From positions 1-34,087 of the forward strand of contig JABJKO010000217.1 in the NCBI GenBank assembly GCA_018660305.1: a stretch of 34,087 bases of DNA, read 5' to 3'. The position numbers and the translations under genes were made by a program. The notes below the pieces were generated by a model that worked only from the letters and a program-made list of their open reading frames with translations, was not told the origin of the DNA and made no database searches. Positions 1 through 8,748 of the stretch are shown here, in pieces. How positions within the stretch are numbered: the stretch's first letter is position 1; every line of letters begins with the position of its first letter. The stretch is from Rhodospirillaceae bacterium (lineage in GTDB: Bacteria; Pseudomonadota; Alphaproteobacteria; MPNO01; UBA2964).

Positions 1-1
1 C

Positions 2-3000
2 GCGCTCAAATCCGGCCTTGCCCAGGTGGGCGCAAATTTGCTGGCGCTGGACGACGATTGGGCATCCATTGCCGCCGAATCCGGCGATGCGTTTGACTCG
101 CCAGTAGGACCGAACGATTCCGCCTATGTCATTTACACATCGGGATCCACCGGGCGGCCCAAGGGCGTTGAGATTCCCCATCGGGCCTTATCCAATTTCC
201 TGATCAGCATGCGCGACGAACCCGGTCTTGGCGAAGATGACCGGCTGCTCGCCGTGACCACGCTGTCCTTCGATATCGCGGGGCTCGAGCTCTATTTGCC
301 GCTGGTGGTTGGCGCGCAGGTCATTATTGCCTCACGCGACATGGCAGCGGACGGTGGACAACTCGCGCGCGCCATCGATGCCGAGAAAATCACTGTCATG
401 CAGGCGACCCCCGCGACCTGGCGGCTGTTGCTGGAAAGCGAATGGCAAGGCAATCCGCTGATGCGTATTTTGTGTGGCGGCGAAGCCCTGCCCCGTGAGC
501 TCGCTGAGCGCCTGGTGCCTTGCTGCGCCGAACTCTGGAACATGTATGGTCCCACCGAAACCACTATCTGGTCGACCATCCGGCGGATCGAAAGCGGCTC
601 CGGTCCCATCAGCATCGGTCACCCCATCGCCAACACTACCATCGAGATTCTCGATGACGATCTGAAGCCGGTGGCTGACGGCGAATCCGGCGAACTGTTT
701 ATCGGCGGTGATGGTCTGGCGGTCGGGTATTTCCAACGTGAGGAAATGACCGCGGAACGCTTTATCCCCCATCCCCAGCGTCCTGACAGCGGCGAACGCC
801 TCTATCGTACCGGCGACCTTGTGCGTCTCCAAGCCGATGGATCGCTTGAGCATCTCGGCCGGGTCGATTTTCAGGTGAAAGTCCGTGGCTTCCGCATCGA
901 ACTTGGTGAAATCGAGGCCATTCTCGACTCCCAGGACAGCATCCGACAGTCAGTGGTTCTGGCGCGCGAAGACGTGCCGGGCGAAAAACGCCTGGTTGCC
1001 TATTTCGTCCCTGCGGCCGGCGATCCGCCCACCAGCAAGGCACTGCGTGCGGCGCTGGCGGCGAAACTGCCCGACTACATGGTCCCCGGATTGTATCAAT
1101 CGCTGGACGCGTTCCCGCTGACACCCAACGGCAAGGTGGATCGCAATGCTCTGCCGGCACCGGACCTGCAGCGCCCCGAACTGGCGGATGACTATCTCGC
1201 GCCCCGCAATGAGGACGAGATCCGTCTCGCCAATATCTGGGGTGAAGTTCTTCGTGTCGACCAGGTTGGCGTAAACGACAATTTCTTCGAACTTGGCGGA
1301 GATTCCCTCAAGGTTGCGCAGGTCGCGACCCGCATCCGGGCGGAATTCGGCAAGGACATTCTGCTGCGCTCCGTGTTCGAACACCCCACCGTTGCCGGTT
1401 TGATGCCGGTGATCGCTGAAAGCGATCGTGCACTGGTGGAGCTGAACGAGCTGGACATCATGTCGGTCAAGCGTGGCGAAGAAATCCCGCTGTCCTTCGC
1501 ACAGGAACGCGTCTGGTTCACCCACCAGCTCAACCCGCAAAATCTTGCCTACAATTTCCAATCCAGCATCGAGTTCAAAGGTACGCTGGATATCGCTGCT
1601 CTCGAGCGCAGCCTGGGCGAGGTATTGCGGCGTCACGAAAGTTATCGCACGACGTTCCCGACGGTGGATGGCAAGCCGGTCCAGATCGTGCATCCCTATA
1701 CAGAGTTCACGCTGCCCATCGTCGATTTCAGCGTCAAGGGGTCCCGTGACCGGGCCATGGCGGCCTATGAAGAATGGTGTGCCGAGGATTTCCAGCGGCG
1801 TTTCGATCTTTCGAAACTGCCCCTGGTTCGCTGGACGTTGTTAAAAATCACCGACGACGAAAGCATTCTCATGCATGTGGAACACCACACCGTGCATGAC
1901 GGTTGGTCGTTCAACATGTTCTTCATCGAAGTGGTCGAGCTCTACCGCGCCTTCGCGGCGGGCAAGCCGTCACCACTGCCTGAAATCCCTCTACAGTTCG
2001 CGGAATTTGCCACCTGGCAGCATGAGTGGATGGAGGGTCCGGTTTCCGACCGGCAGCTCGCCTACTGGAAGGAAAAGCTGTCGACCATCCCGCCGCTGCT
2101 GGAGATGCCGACCAAAGGTCCGCGCCCAGCCGTACAGACATTCCGCGGTACCACGCTGCGTCCGGAAGTCCCGATCCCGCTGTGCAATCAGCTGCGCGCC
2201 CTGAGCCGGGCAGAAGGCAGCACGCTGTTCATGACCATGCTGGCGGGCTTTATGGCGCTGCTGCATCGCTATACCAGCGAAACCGACGTCGCGGTGGGAA
2301 CATTCTTCGCCAACCGCCGCGCCAAGGAATCCGAGCATCTGATCGGCATGATCCTGAACAACACGGTCATTCGTGCCACGCTGGAGAATAACCCGACGGT
2401 GCGCGAACTGATGGTGCAGGTGCGAAACCTGGTGCTGGAAGCCGCCGATAATCAGGACGTGCCGTTCGACCGGGTGGTCGACGCGGTTCAGCCGCAACGC
2501 GATCTCAGCATGAACCCCCTGTTCCAGGTGATGTTCAGCTTCCATGATGAGCCGATGCCCGAAACCGTCCTTGACGGGCTCAATGTCGAGCTGACGCCGG
2601 TGCTCAGCAATGGCTCCTCCAAGTTCGATCTCGGCGTCATCGGCATTCCGCATTCAGCCCAGAATCTCGGGTTGCCGCAGGGCTCGGATCAGGACGGGCT
2701 GACCATGATCTGGGAACACAATACGGATCTGTTCGAGACCGAGACAATCGCCCACATGTTCGAACATTACCGCACGTTGCTCAGTGACATGGTGGCCAAC
2801 CCTGATCAGCGGATTTCGGATCTTTCCATCATCGAACAGGCTGAGAGAGATCAGGTTCTTGTCGAATGGAACGATACCGCGGCGGCTTTCCCCGCCACCG
2901 ATTGTGTGCAGGGTATGTTCGCCGCGCAGGCAGCCGCTACCCCGGATGCGGTGGCCGTCGTGTATGGGTCGCAGGAACTGACCTACCGCGACCTGGACGA

Positions 3001-5389
3001 GCAGTCCAATCAGCTCGCTGCCTATTTGAGCGGCCAGGGCGTCGACCCCGGCACGCTGGTTGGGATCTGCGTGGACCGCTCCGAAAAAATGCTGGTGGGC
3101 TTGCTGGGGATTCTCAAGACCGGCGCCGCTTATGTTCCCATCGATCCCAATTTTCCGGTGGACCGTCAGATCTTTATGATTGAAGACGCGAAGATCGGTC
3201 ATCTGGTGACGGAAAAGGATCTGGACAAGACACTGCCCACGGATCAGCTGACCCTCATCAAGCTGGACGCCGACGCCGCGGCCATCTCGGCCATGCCGAA
3301 GACGCCGCCGGCCGATCCAGGGACCGATCCCGAGGACATTGCCTATGTGATCTTCACCTCAGGATCCACCGGCCGTCCCAAGGGTGTACAAATTCCCCAT
3401 CGGGCACTGGCCAATTTCCTGCACACCATGCGGCAGCGCCCGGGACTCAGCCCGGAAGACCGGCTGTTCGCCGTGACCACCTTGTCGTTCGATATTGCGG
3501 GGCTGGAGCTATATCTGCCGCTGGTGGTAGGGGCCCGTACGATCATCTGCCCACGTTCCGTCGCCATAAATGGCCAGGAACTGATGGCCAGCCTGGCCTC
3601 GACCGGGGCGACGATTATGCAGGCGACGCCGACCACCTGGCAGATGCTGATCGATACCGGTTGGAAAGGCGACGCCAGCTTCCGCGCCTTGTGCGGCGGC
3701 GAAGCGCTGCCCCGAAACCTGGCGGAAGAGCTGCTGCCGCGGGTCAGTGCCTTGTGGAACATGTACGGCCCGACCGAAACCACGATCTGGTCCACCATCG
3801 AACGGGTGGAATCAGCGACCGGTTCCGTTCCCATCGGACGGCCTATCGACAACACCCAGATCTACATTCTCGACGCATACGATAACGCGGTGCCGGCGGG
3901 TGTGATCGGTGAGTTGTGCATCGGTGGCCGCGGGACCGCGCTCGGTTACCTCAACCGTCCGGAGCTTACCGCGGAGCGCTTTATCGAGAACCCCATTCCC
4001 GGCTGTGACGGCATTATCTACCGTACCGGCGATCTCGCCCGAATACGGCGGGATGGCACACTTGAGTGCCTGGGGCGCACGGATCATCAGGTCAAGCTGC
4101 GTGGCTTCCGGATCGAGCTTGGTGAAATCGAAACTCAGCTGGATCAACTGGACACTGTCGCCCAGGCCGTTGCCATCGTTCGCGAAGACGTTGCCGGCGA
4201 TGCAAGGCTGGTGGCCTATATCGTACCGGCCGGCACAGGCGAGCCCTCGTCGGTTGATCTGCAGGCGGCGCTTGGCGAGACCCTCCCCGATTACATGGTG
4301 CCGAGTATTTTTGTCTTCCTAGAGGAAATGCCACTCACGCCCAATGGCAAGGTCGACCGCAAGGCGCTTCCGAAACCGGCCAGCGATCGTCGCGATGCGG
4401 AAACGCGCTATGTCGCGCCTCGCAATGATTTCGAGACCCAAATGCAGACCATCTGGCAGGACGTGCTCGGTGTGTCGTCGCTCGGCGTGCAGGACGATTT
4501 CTTTGCCGCTGGTGGGCACTCGCTGCTGGCTGTCCGTCTGGTGTCTCAGATCGAGGTGAAAACCGGCAAGCGGCTTGAACTGGCGGCGCTGTTGCAGGGG
4601 CGTACTATCGAAGCGGTTGCCCGTCTGCTGGTTGATGACACGCCGGCGCAAAGCGCTGTCGGTATCGATCCGATACAGACCACCGGAAGCCGGACACCGT
4701 TCTTTGCCGGCGGCAGCAGTCCCAAATATGTCGATATAGCCCACGAAGTTGGCACAGATCAGCCCTTCTATCGGCTCGATCTGTATGGGCTGCAAAGCCA
4801 CAGGCTGGCCCAGGGCATGACACCATTCCGGCGCATCGAGGAATATGCCAGCTACTTCCTGGGCGAAATTCGCAAGATCCAGCCCGAGGGGCCCTACAAT
4901 ATTGGCGGCGGCTGTGAAGGCGCCTATGTGGCGTTTGAAATGGCGTTGCAATTGCAGCGCCAGAGCGAGCGGGCCGAGCGGGTGGTCATGTGGATCCCGC
5001 CGCCCTTACGGGCCACTGACGGCTTCTCCTGGCGGCGCCTGGCGCCCGTCGTGGTGGCGAACCAATTGCGCTACTTCCTCGGTGGCGGTGCGCTCAAGAA
5101 CGCCAATATGGCGACCTTACGGGTGTTGTTTAAGCACGAGTATATCGAATACACGATCATGCGTGCCCTGATGAATTACGACCCGCAAGGCAAGTACGAA
5201 GGCAGAGGCGTCATTGTACGAACCGAAGAAAGTCCAATTCAAACTTCGGCGGATCTCAACCAGCCATGGATAGACCGCTGCACCGAAGGTGCCGATATCC
5301 ACGTTGTGCCCGGCAACCACGAATCGTGGTTCGAGCGGCACAGGGCTGATTTTGTCAAGGTTCTGCGGTCAAGCCTGGGGATAGGCTGA
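2..5389 (+). CDS. Non-ribosomal peptide synthetase, 5'-partial: A(partial)-T-C-A-T-TE
   Basis: The frame is open through the left edge, so the true start is upstream; numbering here counts from the GTG at 26 (1787 aa). It assembles a peptide on phosphopantetheine arms in the cytosol. Domains: A1 1-380 (YTSGSTGRPKG at 37-47, YGPTE 174-178), T1 with GGDSL (Ser427), C 486-920 (SFAQERVW, intact HHTVHDG 620-626), A2 960-1450, T2 with GGHSL (Ser1499), terminal TE 1550-1787. Hand alignment to GrsA gives the same ten-residue code for both A domains, DILQLGMIWK, which resembles codes assigned to glycine; this is inference. The TE motif is GGGCEG, with Cys1630 where Ser is usual, and His1764 in GNHESW. 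The Asp expected 27 residues after the nucleophile is Ile1657. No MbtH or E domain is visible. A PPTase gene faces it 14 bp away. Confidence 0.96.
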   Translation, partial: ALKSGLAQVGANLLALDDDWASIAAESGDAFDSPVGPNDSAYVIYTSGSTGRPKGVEIPHRALSNFLISMRDEPGLGEDDRLLAVTTLSFDIAGLELYLPLVVGAQVIIASRDMAADGGQLARAIDAEKITVMQATPATWRLLLESEWQGNPLMRILCGGEALPRELAERLVPCCAELWNMYGPTETTIWSTIRRIESGSGPISIGHPIANTTIEILDDDLKPVADGESGELFIGGDGLAVGYFQREEMTAERFIPHPQRPDSGERLYRTGDLVRLQADGSLEHLGRVDFQVKVRGFRIELGEIEAILDSQDSIRQSVVLAREDVPGEKRLVAYFVPAAGDPPTSKALRAALAAKLPDYMVPGLYQSLDAFPLTPNGKVDRNALPAPDLQRPELADDYLAPRNEDEIRLANIWGEVLRVDQVGVNDNFFELGGDSLKVAQVATRIRAEFGKDILLRSVFEHPTVAGLMPVIAESDRALVELNELDIMSVKRGEEIPLSFAQERVWFTHQLNPQNLAYNFQSSIEFKGTLDIAALERSLGEVLRRHESYRTTFPTVDGKPVQIVHPYTEFTLPIVDFSVKGSRDRAMAAYEEWCAEDFQRRFDLSKLPLVRWTLLKITDDESILMHVEHHTVHDGWSFNMFFIEVVELYRAFAAGKPSPLPEIPLQFAEFATWQHEWMEGPVSDRQLAYWKEKLSTIPPLLEMPTKGPRPAVQTFRGTTLRPEVPIPLCNQLRALSRAEGSTLFMTMLAGFMALLHRYTSETDVAVGTFFANRRAKESEHLIGMILNNTVIRATLENNPTVRELMVQVRNLVLEAADNQDVPFDRVVDAVQPQRDLSMNPLFQVMFSFHDEPMPETVLDGLNVELTPVLSNGSSKFDLGVIGIPHSAQNLGLPQGSDQDGLTMIWEHNTDLFETETIAHMFEHYRTLLSDMVANPDQRISDLSIIEQAERDQVLVEWNDTAAAFPATDCVQGMFAAQAAATPDAVAVVYGSQELTYRDLDEQSNQLAAYLSGQGVDPGTLVGICVDRSEKMLVGLLGILKTGAAYVPIDPNFPVDRQIFMIEDAKIGHLVTEKDLDKTLPTDQLTLIKLDADAAAISAMPKTPPADPGTDPEDIAYVIFTSGSTGRPKGVQIPHRALANFLHTMRQRPGLSPEDRLFAVTTLSFDIAGLELYLPLVVGARTIICPRSVAINGQELMASLASTGATIMQATPTTWQMLIDTGWKGDASFRALCGGEALPRNLAEELLPRVSALWNMYGPTETTIWSTIERVESATGSVPIGRPIDNTQIYILDAYDNAVPAGVIGELCIGGRGTALGYLNRPELTAERFIENPIPGCDGIIYRTGDLARIRRDGTLECLGRTDHQVKLRGFRIELGEIETQLDQLDTVAQAVAIVREDVAGDARLVAYIVPAGTGEPSSVDLQAALGETLPDYMVPSIFVFLEEMPLTPNGKVDRKALPKPASDRRDAETRYVAPRNDFETQMQTIWQDVLGVSSLGVQDDFFAAGGHSLLAVRLVSQIEVKTGKRLELAALLQGRTIEAVARLLVDDTPAQSAVGIDPIQTTGSRTPFFAGGSSPKYVDIAHEVGTDQPFYRLDLYGLQSHRLAQGMTPFRRIEEYASYFLGEIRKIQPEGPYNIGGGCEGAYVAFEMALQLQRQSERAERVVMWIPPPLRATDGFSWRRLAPVVVANQLRYFLGGGALKNANMATLRVLFKHEYIEYTIMRALMNYDPQGKYEGRGVIVRTEESPIQTSADLNQPWIDRCTEGADIHVVPGNHESWFERHRADFVKVLRSSLGIG

Positions 5390-5403
5390 CGCCGGATTGC
5401 CGC

Positions 5404-6144
5404 TTAATTGCTGTGAAGCGACAGGGCGCCGGGTTGGAGGTCTTCAACCCGGCGCCAACGCGTTTCAAGGGTTGCCCCGGTGGCGGGCACGGCCAGCGCA
5501 CCGATATAGCCGGGGCAGGGCGTGACGCCTGTTAGCTGGAGGGACTCGCGCGGACCTTCCCATGAATCGCCCCAGCGCATGCTGGCATCGGCGCCGGGCA
5601 GGAAGGCCACGGTAAACGAATCCAGCGGCGTGGAAAGACCAGTCCCCACCGCTTTGAGCACGGCTTCTTTCCGCGTCCAGCACCGATAGAAGGCGGAGAG
5701 TTGATCGGCCTCGGGCAACGCCAACAGCGCCGCGGTTTCGGTTGGCTCAAAGAACCGCCGCGCGACCTGCACAATGTCGTCCAGGGGCTTGATGGCCTCC
5801 ACATCGATGCCCATCGCAGACACGCCGCTCACCGCCAGCAGCATCGCTTCATCACTATGGGACAAATTGAAGTGCAGCGGCTCCGTCAATCGGTCGGGCG
5901 GCAGAAACGGCTTGTTATAGGTATCGTATTCGAAGGCGATATCTCCCGGTTCACCGTCGAGATAGGACGCCAGAACCAGGCGCAAAGTTGCCCGTGCTAC
6001 GGTCCAGCGTTCGGCATCCTGCTGCTGTAGGTAACGATCCGCTCTGGCCCGCTCCTCCTGGTTGAGCAGGCGGCGATAATCACCGTCCGCGGCATTTTCG
6101 GGGACCAATGAAACGGCCCACAGATCAATTGGAATTAAGCGCAT
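5404..6144 (-). CDS. Sfp-type 4'-phosphopantetheinyl transferase
   Basis: 246 aa. It transfers phosphopantetheine from CoA to the serine of carrier domains, here most likely T1 and T2 of the facing NRPS. The three family motifs are present in order: P1 FNLSHS at 92-97, P2 GIDVE at 113-117 (metal-binding Asp114 and Glu116) and P3 WTRKEA at 156-161 (Glu160). The length fits the two-lobed Sfp/AcpT group rather than the roughly 120-aa AcpS type. The ATG at 6144 is the first in-frame start before the conserved N-terminus, although no clear Shine-Dalgarno precedes it. It is convergent with the NRPS gene with 14 bp between stops, so it is transcribed separately. It could also serve other carrier proteins elsewhere in the genome. 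Confidence 0.95.
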   Translation of the reverse strand: MRLIPIDLWAVSLVPENAADGDYRRLLNQEERARADRYLQQQDAERWTVARATLRLVLASYLDGEPGDIAFEYDTYNKPFLPPDRLTEPLHFNLSHSDEAMLLAVSGVSAMGIDVEAIKPLDDIVQVARRFFEPTETAALLALPEADQLSAFYRCWTRKEAVLKAVGTGLSTPLDSFTVAFLPGADASMRWGDSWEGPRESLQLTGVTPCPGYIGALAVPATGATLETRWRRVEDLQPGALSLHSN

Positions 6145-6321
6145 AAAACCGCCGAAAATCCGGCTCCATCTGGTGTTGGTCCTAAATCACACTTTACCCG
6201 ACACACCCTATCGCGGGTCGCCAGGGATCGGCCACCCTTCACCTCAACATATGATATCGGCGCTGACCCTTCAGGATCTCCGCGATCCCGGGATCCGCGT
6301 CGCCGCGCCCCGCGTTTTGTG

Positions 6322-6855
6322 TCAAAGCCCGAATGCCTCCACCGGCGTATAGATCGAGCCTGTGTGGGTGAGGTAGCTTTCGAACAGGGTGAAATGCTCG
6401 ATCGTAAAAGGTTCAGCCCAGAACGCAGCATTGCTCTCGATCCACGAGCCGATCCGTTCCGGGGTGCCGCCCTTCAGGCGGGCCAGGGTGATGTGCGGGG
6501 TAAAGCGCCGCCCGTCCGGTGCGACACCGGCGCGCCGCAGGGCCGCATCAATTCGCTCCTGAAGATTCAGGAGCGCGTCGCTCGGGGCCACACCGGCCCA
6601 TAGGGAGCGGATCCTCCGGCCGGTCTTGAAATGACCGACACCATCGAGGGTGAGGGGAAATGTTTCGGCGGTGATGGATTGCAGGGCGGCGACAATGTCG
6701 GCGACCAGGGGCTCTTCGACTTCGCCGATGAAGCGCAGGGTGAGATGTAAATTTTCTTCCGTGACCCATCGTGCGTCGCGCACGCCGTGGCACAGACTGA
6801 GAAGCCGCTGCTTGTGGGCGGGGGGCATTTCCAGGGCGACAAACAGACGGATCAC
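6322..6855 (-). CDS. thpR: RNA 2',3'-cyclic phosphodiesterase (2'-5' RNA ligase family)
   Basis: 177 aa with a GTG start, supported by AGGGAA five bases upstream. The family hydrolyses 2',3'-cyclic phosphate RNA ends to 2'-phosphate in the cytosol; the ligase name comes from an in vitro activity. Both catalytic HxTx motifs are visible: HLTL at 37-40 and HITL at 121-124, in the two-lobed arrangement typical of the 2H phosphoesterase fold. Length is normal for ThpR/LigT. It is the last gene of a minus-strand run behind tesA and the FIST gene, with a 34-bp gap from the latter, so co-transcription is likely. The biological link between these three genes is not evident from the sequence. Confidence 0.93.
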   Translation of the reverse strand: MIRLFVALEMPPAHKQRLLSLCHGVRDARWVTEENLHLTLRFIGEVEEPLVADIVAALQSITAETFPLTLDGVGHFKTGRRIRSLWAGVAPSDALLNLQERIDAALRRAGVAPDGRRFTPHITLARLKGGTPERIGSWIESNAAFWAEPFTIEHFTLFESYLTHTGSIYTPVEAFGL

Positions 6856-6889
6856 GGGGCTTCCCTGAAATGGCGGGCTACGGGACCGG

Positions 6890-8020
6890 CTACAGGATCA
6901 GGGACAGAACGCCCGTATAGCCGTACAGCCGGTTATTGGAAATCTCGCCATTGGCGAAAAACCCGATCAGCGGAACATCGCCCAGGATATTGGAGATGGT
7001 CTGCAGCTCGGCGGAATTCTGGCCGAACAGATTGGGGCCGCGCGCCACACAGGAAAAATACAGCGCCGCCCTGGGCTCCCCGTTGGCGCGCCGCTTGATA
7101 TCCGCCACCATGCGTTTGAGGTCGGCCATGGCGGTGGTGCCGTCGCGGCGGACGAACATGACCTGGTCGCCGACATCGAGCCGCTCGCCGATGGCGACCC
7201 AGCCCTGTTCGGGATAGACGCCGAGCAGGTTCCGCACCAGATAATCGGCGGTATCCGATCCTTTGATGGGGATCGCGGCATGCACATAGCCCTCGGTGCG
7301 GTTCAGATTACGCGCCAGCAACTCGCCGATATCTTCCTCGAACACCTCGAAGGCCGGCCGGTTGTCGAGGCTCTGCAGCACATTGTCCTTGGTGCCGGTC
7401 ACCCGGTGAACCGGGCCGATGGGCGAACAGCCCTGGGTCAGTCCGGTGACGGCGCTGACCTCGCTGCTGAACAAAATACCGGAGACGCCGCCCTCCGTGA
7501 CCTCGCCGGCGATCTGTTCCTGGACGCCGCGCGATGCTGTCATGCCGCCGACCAGGAAGCAGCCGGTCTGATTCTGGATGCGGGTAAAGATCGCCTCCAG
7601 GCCGGGTGCCCGGGGATCGGCATGGACCACGCCCAGGACCGGATTGTGCTTTTCCGCCCAGCGCATCACCCCGTCGGGCATATCGGTGTTGTCCGGCGTG
7701 ATGGTGGGCAGCAGGCAGAAATGCTCGCGGTCGATTTTGCCCACCATGATCGCCATGGCCGGCATATCGAACATCTCGATACCCGAGACGCAGACGCCGA
7801 ACCCGATGGTGCCGACCCAGTCATGAATCCGGGTCTCCTCACGCAGGCGGTTGAGGATGCTGCGCAGATCCTCGTCCAGCGAATCCGAGACATAGACAAA
7901 GCCGAGATTATTCCCCGCGGTCAGCGGGGCGAGCTCGGCCAGGCACTGATCGGTCAGATCCCGCCAATCGCCGCCGCTGGCATAGGCGATTTCAAAATTC
8001 GGGGTTACGGCTGCATCCAT
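6890..8020 (-). CDS. FIST domain (FIST_N/FIST_C) sensory protein
   Basis: 376 aa from the ATG at 8020. FIST domains are proposed ligand-sensing modules, often for small molecules such as amino acids, usually coupled to kinases, cyclases or chemoreceptors. Here the domain stands alone: FIST_N in the first half, FIST_C in the second, ending in FFANGEISNNRLYGYTG, a typical FIST_C ending. No transmembrane segment, signal peptide or output domain is seen, so it is probably cytosolic and may act with a separate partner. The start is uncertain: a GTG at 8041 overlaps the tesA stop, and longer forms would begin at TTG 8083 inside tesA. The ATG at 8020 leaves a 13-bp gap after tesA. No strong ribosome binding site distinguishes them. 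Confidence 0.9.
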   Translation of the reverse strand: MDAAVTPNFEIAYASGGDWRDLTDQCLAELAPLTAGNNLGFVYVSDSLDEDLRSILNRLREETRIHDWVGTIGFGVCVSGIEMFDMPAMAIMVGKIDREHFCLLPTITPDNTDMPDGVMRWAEKHNPVLGVVHADPRAPGLEAIFTRIQNQTGCFLVGGMTASRGVQEQIAGEVTEGGVSGILFSSEVSAVTGLTQGCSPIGPVHRVTGTKDNVLQSLDNRPAFEVFEEDIGELLARNLNRTEGYVHAAIPIKGSDTADYLVRNLLGVYPEQGWVAIGERLDVGDQVMFVRRDGTTAMADLKRMVADIKRRANGEPRAALYFSCVARGPNLFGQNSAELQTISNILGDVPLIGFFANGEISNNRLYGYTGVLSLIL

Positions 8021-8033
8021 AAGGTTTTTGTTC

Positions 8034-8693
8034 TCATTCACGGTCTTTGAGCAAACGGACCACATAAGGGGTAATCCGGTCAACTATCACCGTGACACCA
8101 TTGCGATTGGGATGGATTCCATCGCGCTGATTGAGGTCCGGCCGCGTCACCACGCCGGCCAGAAAGAAGGGGTAAAGCAAAACGCCGTGTTTTTTTGCAA
8201 GCTCCGGGTAGACCCGGTTATAGGCTTCTTCATAAAGGCGGCCGTAATTGGGCGGCGCCTGCATGCCGGTCAGCAGGATGCGAACGCCGGCGGCCTTCAG
8301 CCGGGTCACAATGGCTTCGAGATTGGATCGCATGGCGTCGGGGTCGAGACCCCGCAGCCCGTCATTGGCCCCAAGTTCGATAATGGCATGGGTGGGTTTG
8401 TCACTGAGCGACCAGGCGAGGCGTGCCCGTCCGCCGGCGCTGGTGTCGCCGGAAACACCGGCATTGAGCACGGTCACGGCAAAACCCTCGGCGCGCAGCC
8501 GCGCCTCCAGCCGATGGGTGAAACCGTCCTCCACGGGAAGCCCGTAACCCGCGGTCAGGCTGTCGCCCAGCGCCAGAAGACGGACGGGTTCGGCGGCCTT
8601 CGCTGCACCCATCGCGGCGATGAAAATGATCAGGACGGTCGCTAAGCAGTTGAAAAACCGCTCCGGTAGGGCATATCTCTCTATGGGCTCCAT
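8034..8693 (-). CDS. tesA: Arylesterase / acyl-CoA thioesterase I, SGNH hydrolase (TesA-like)
   Basis: 219 aa from the ATG at 8693. The family is a periplasmic multifunctional esterase, thioesterase and lysophospholipase. A signal peptide covers about residues 13-35 (hydrophobic LATVLIIFIAAMGA, then AKAAEP). SGNH blocks: GDSLTAGYG with nucleophile Ser45, LNAGVSGDT, LGANDG with Asn110, and DGIHPN with Asp191 and His194. In-frame starts further upstream (ATG 8744) would leave almost no room for the divergent ABC promoter, so 8693 is preferred. It sits back-to-back with an ABC ATPase/FtsX permease pair, as tesA does next to ybbA-ybbP in many proteobacteria, and precedes FIST and thpR on the same strand. 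Confidence 0.93.
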   Translation of the reverse strand: MEPIERYALPERFFNCLATVLIIFIAAMGAAKAAEPVRLLALGDSLTAGYGLPVEDGFTHRLEARLRAEGFAVTVLNAGVSGDTSAGGRARLAWSLSDKPTHAIIELGANDGLRGLDPDAMRSNLEAIVTRLKAAGVRILLTGMQAPPNYGRLYEEAYNRVYPELAKKHGVLLYPFFLAGVVTRPDLNQRDGIHPNRNGVTVIVDRITPYVVRLLKDRE

Positions 8694-8748
8694 CGCGCCC
8701 ACGGGACGATGGGGGCAACAGGGCTGCGTGATCGGATTTCTCATTACC

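Noticed and set aside
950..1693. Minus-strand 247-codon open frame inside the NRPS (and similar ones at 1991-2653, 2654-3202 and 4319-4951)
   Set aside because: Antisense frames expected in GC-rich coding DNA; no recognisable domain, and the plus-strand NRPS motifs explain the region.
6284..6295. Perfect 12-bp palindrome GATCCCGGGATC between the PPTase and thpR genes
   Set aside because: Isolated, no T run, and such GC-rich palindromes arise by chance; no regulator nearby.
7280..8050. Plus-strand 256-codon open frame opposite the FIST gene
   Set aside because: Histidine- and glutamine-rich antisense sequence with no family resemblance; the FIST reading frame is well supported.
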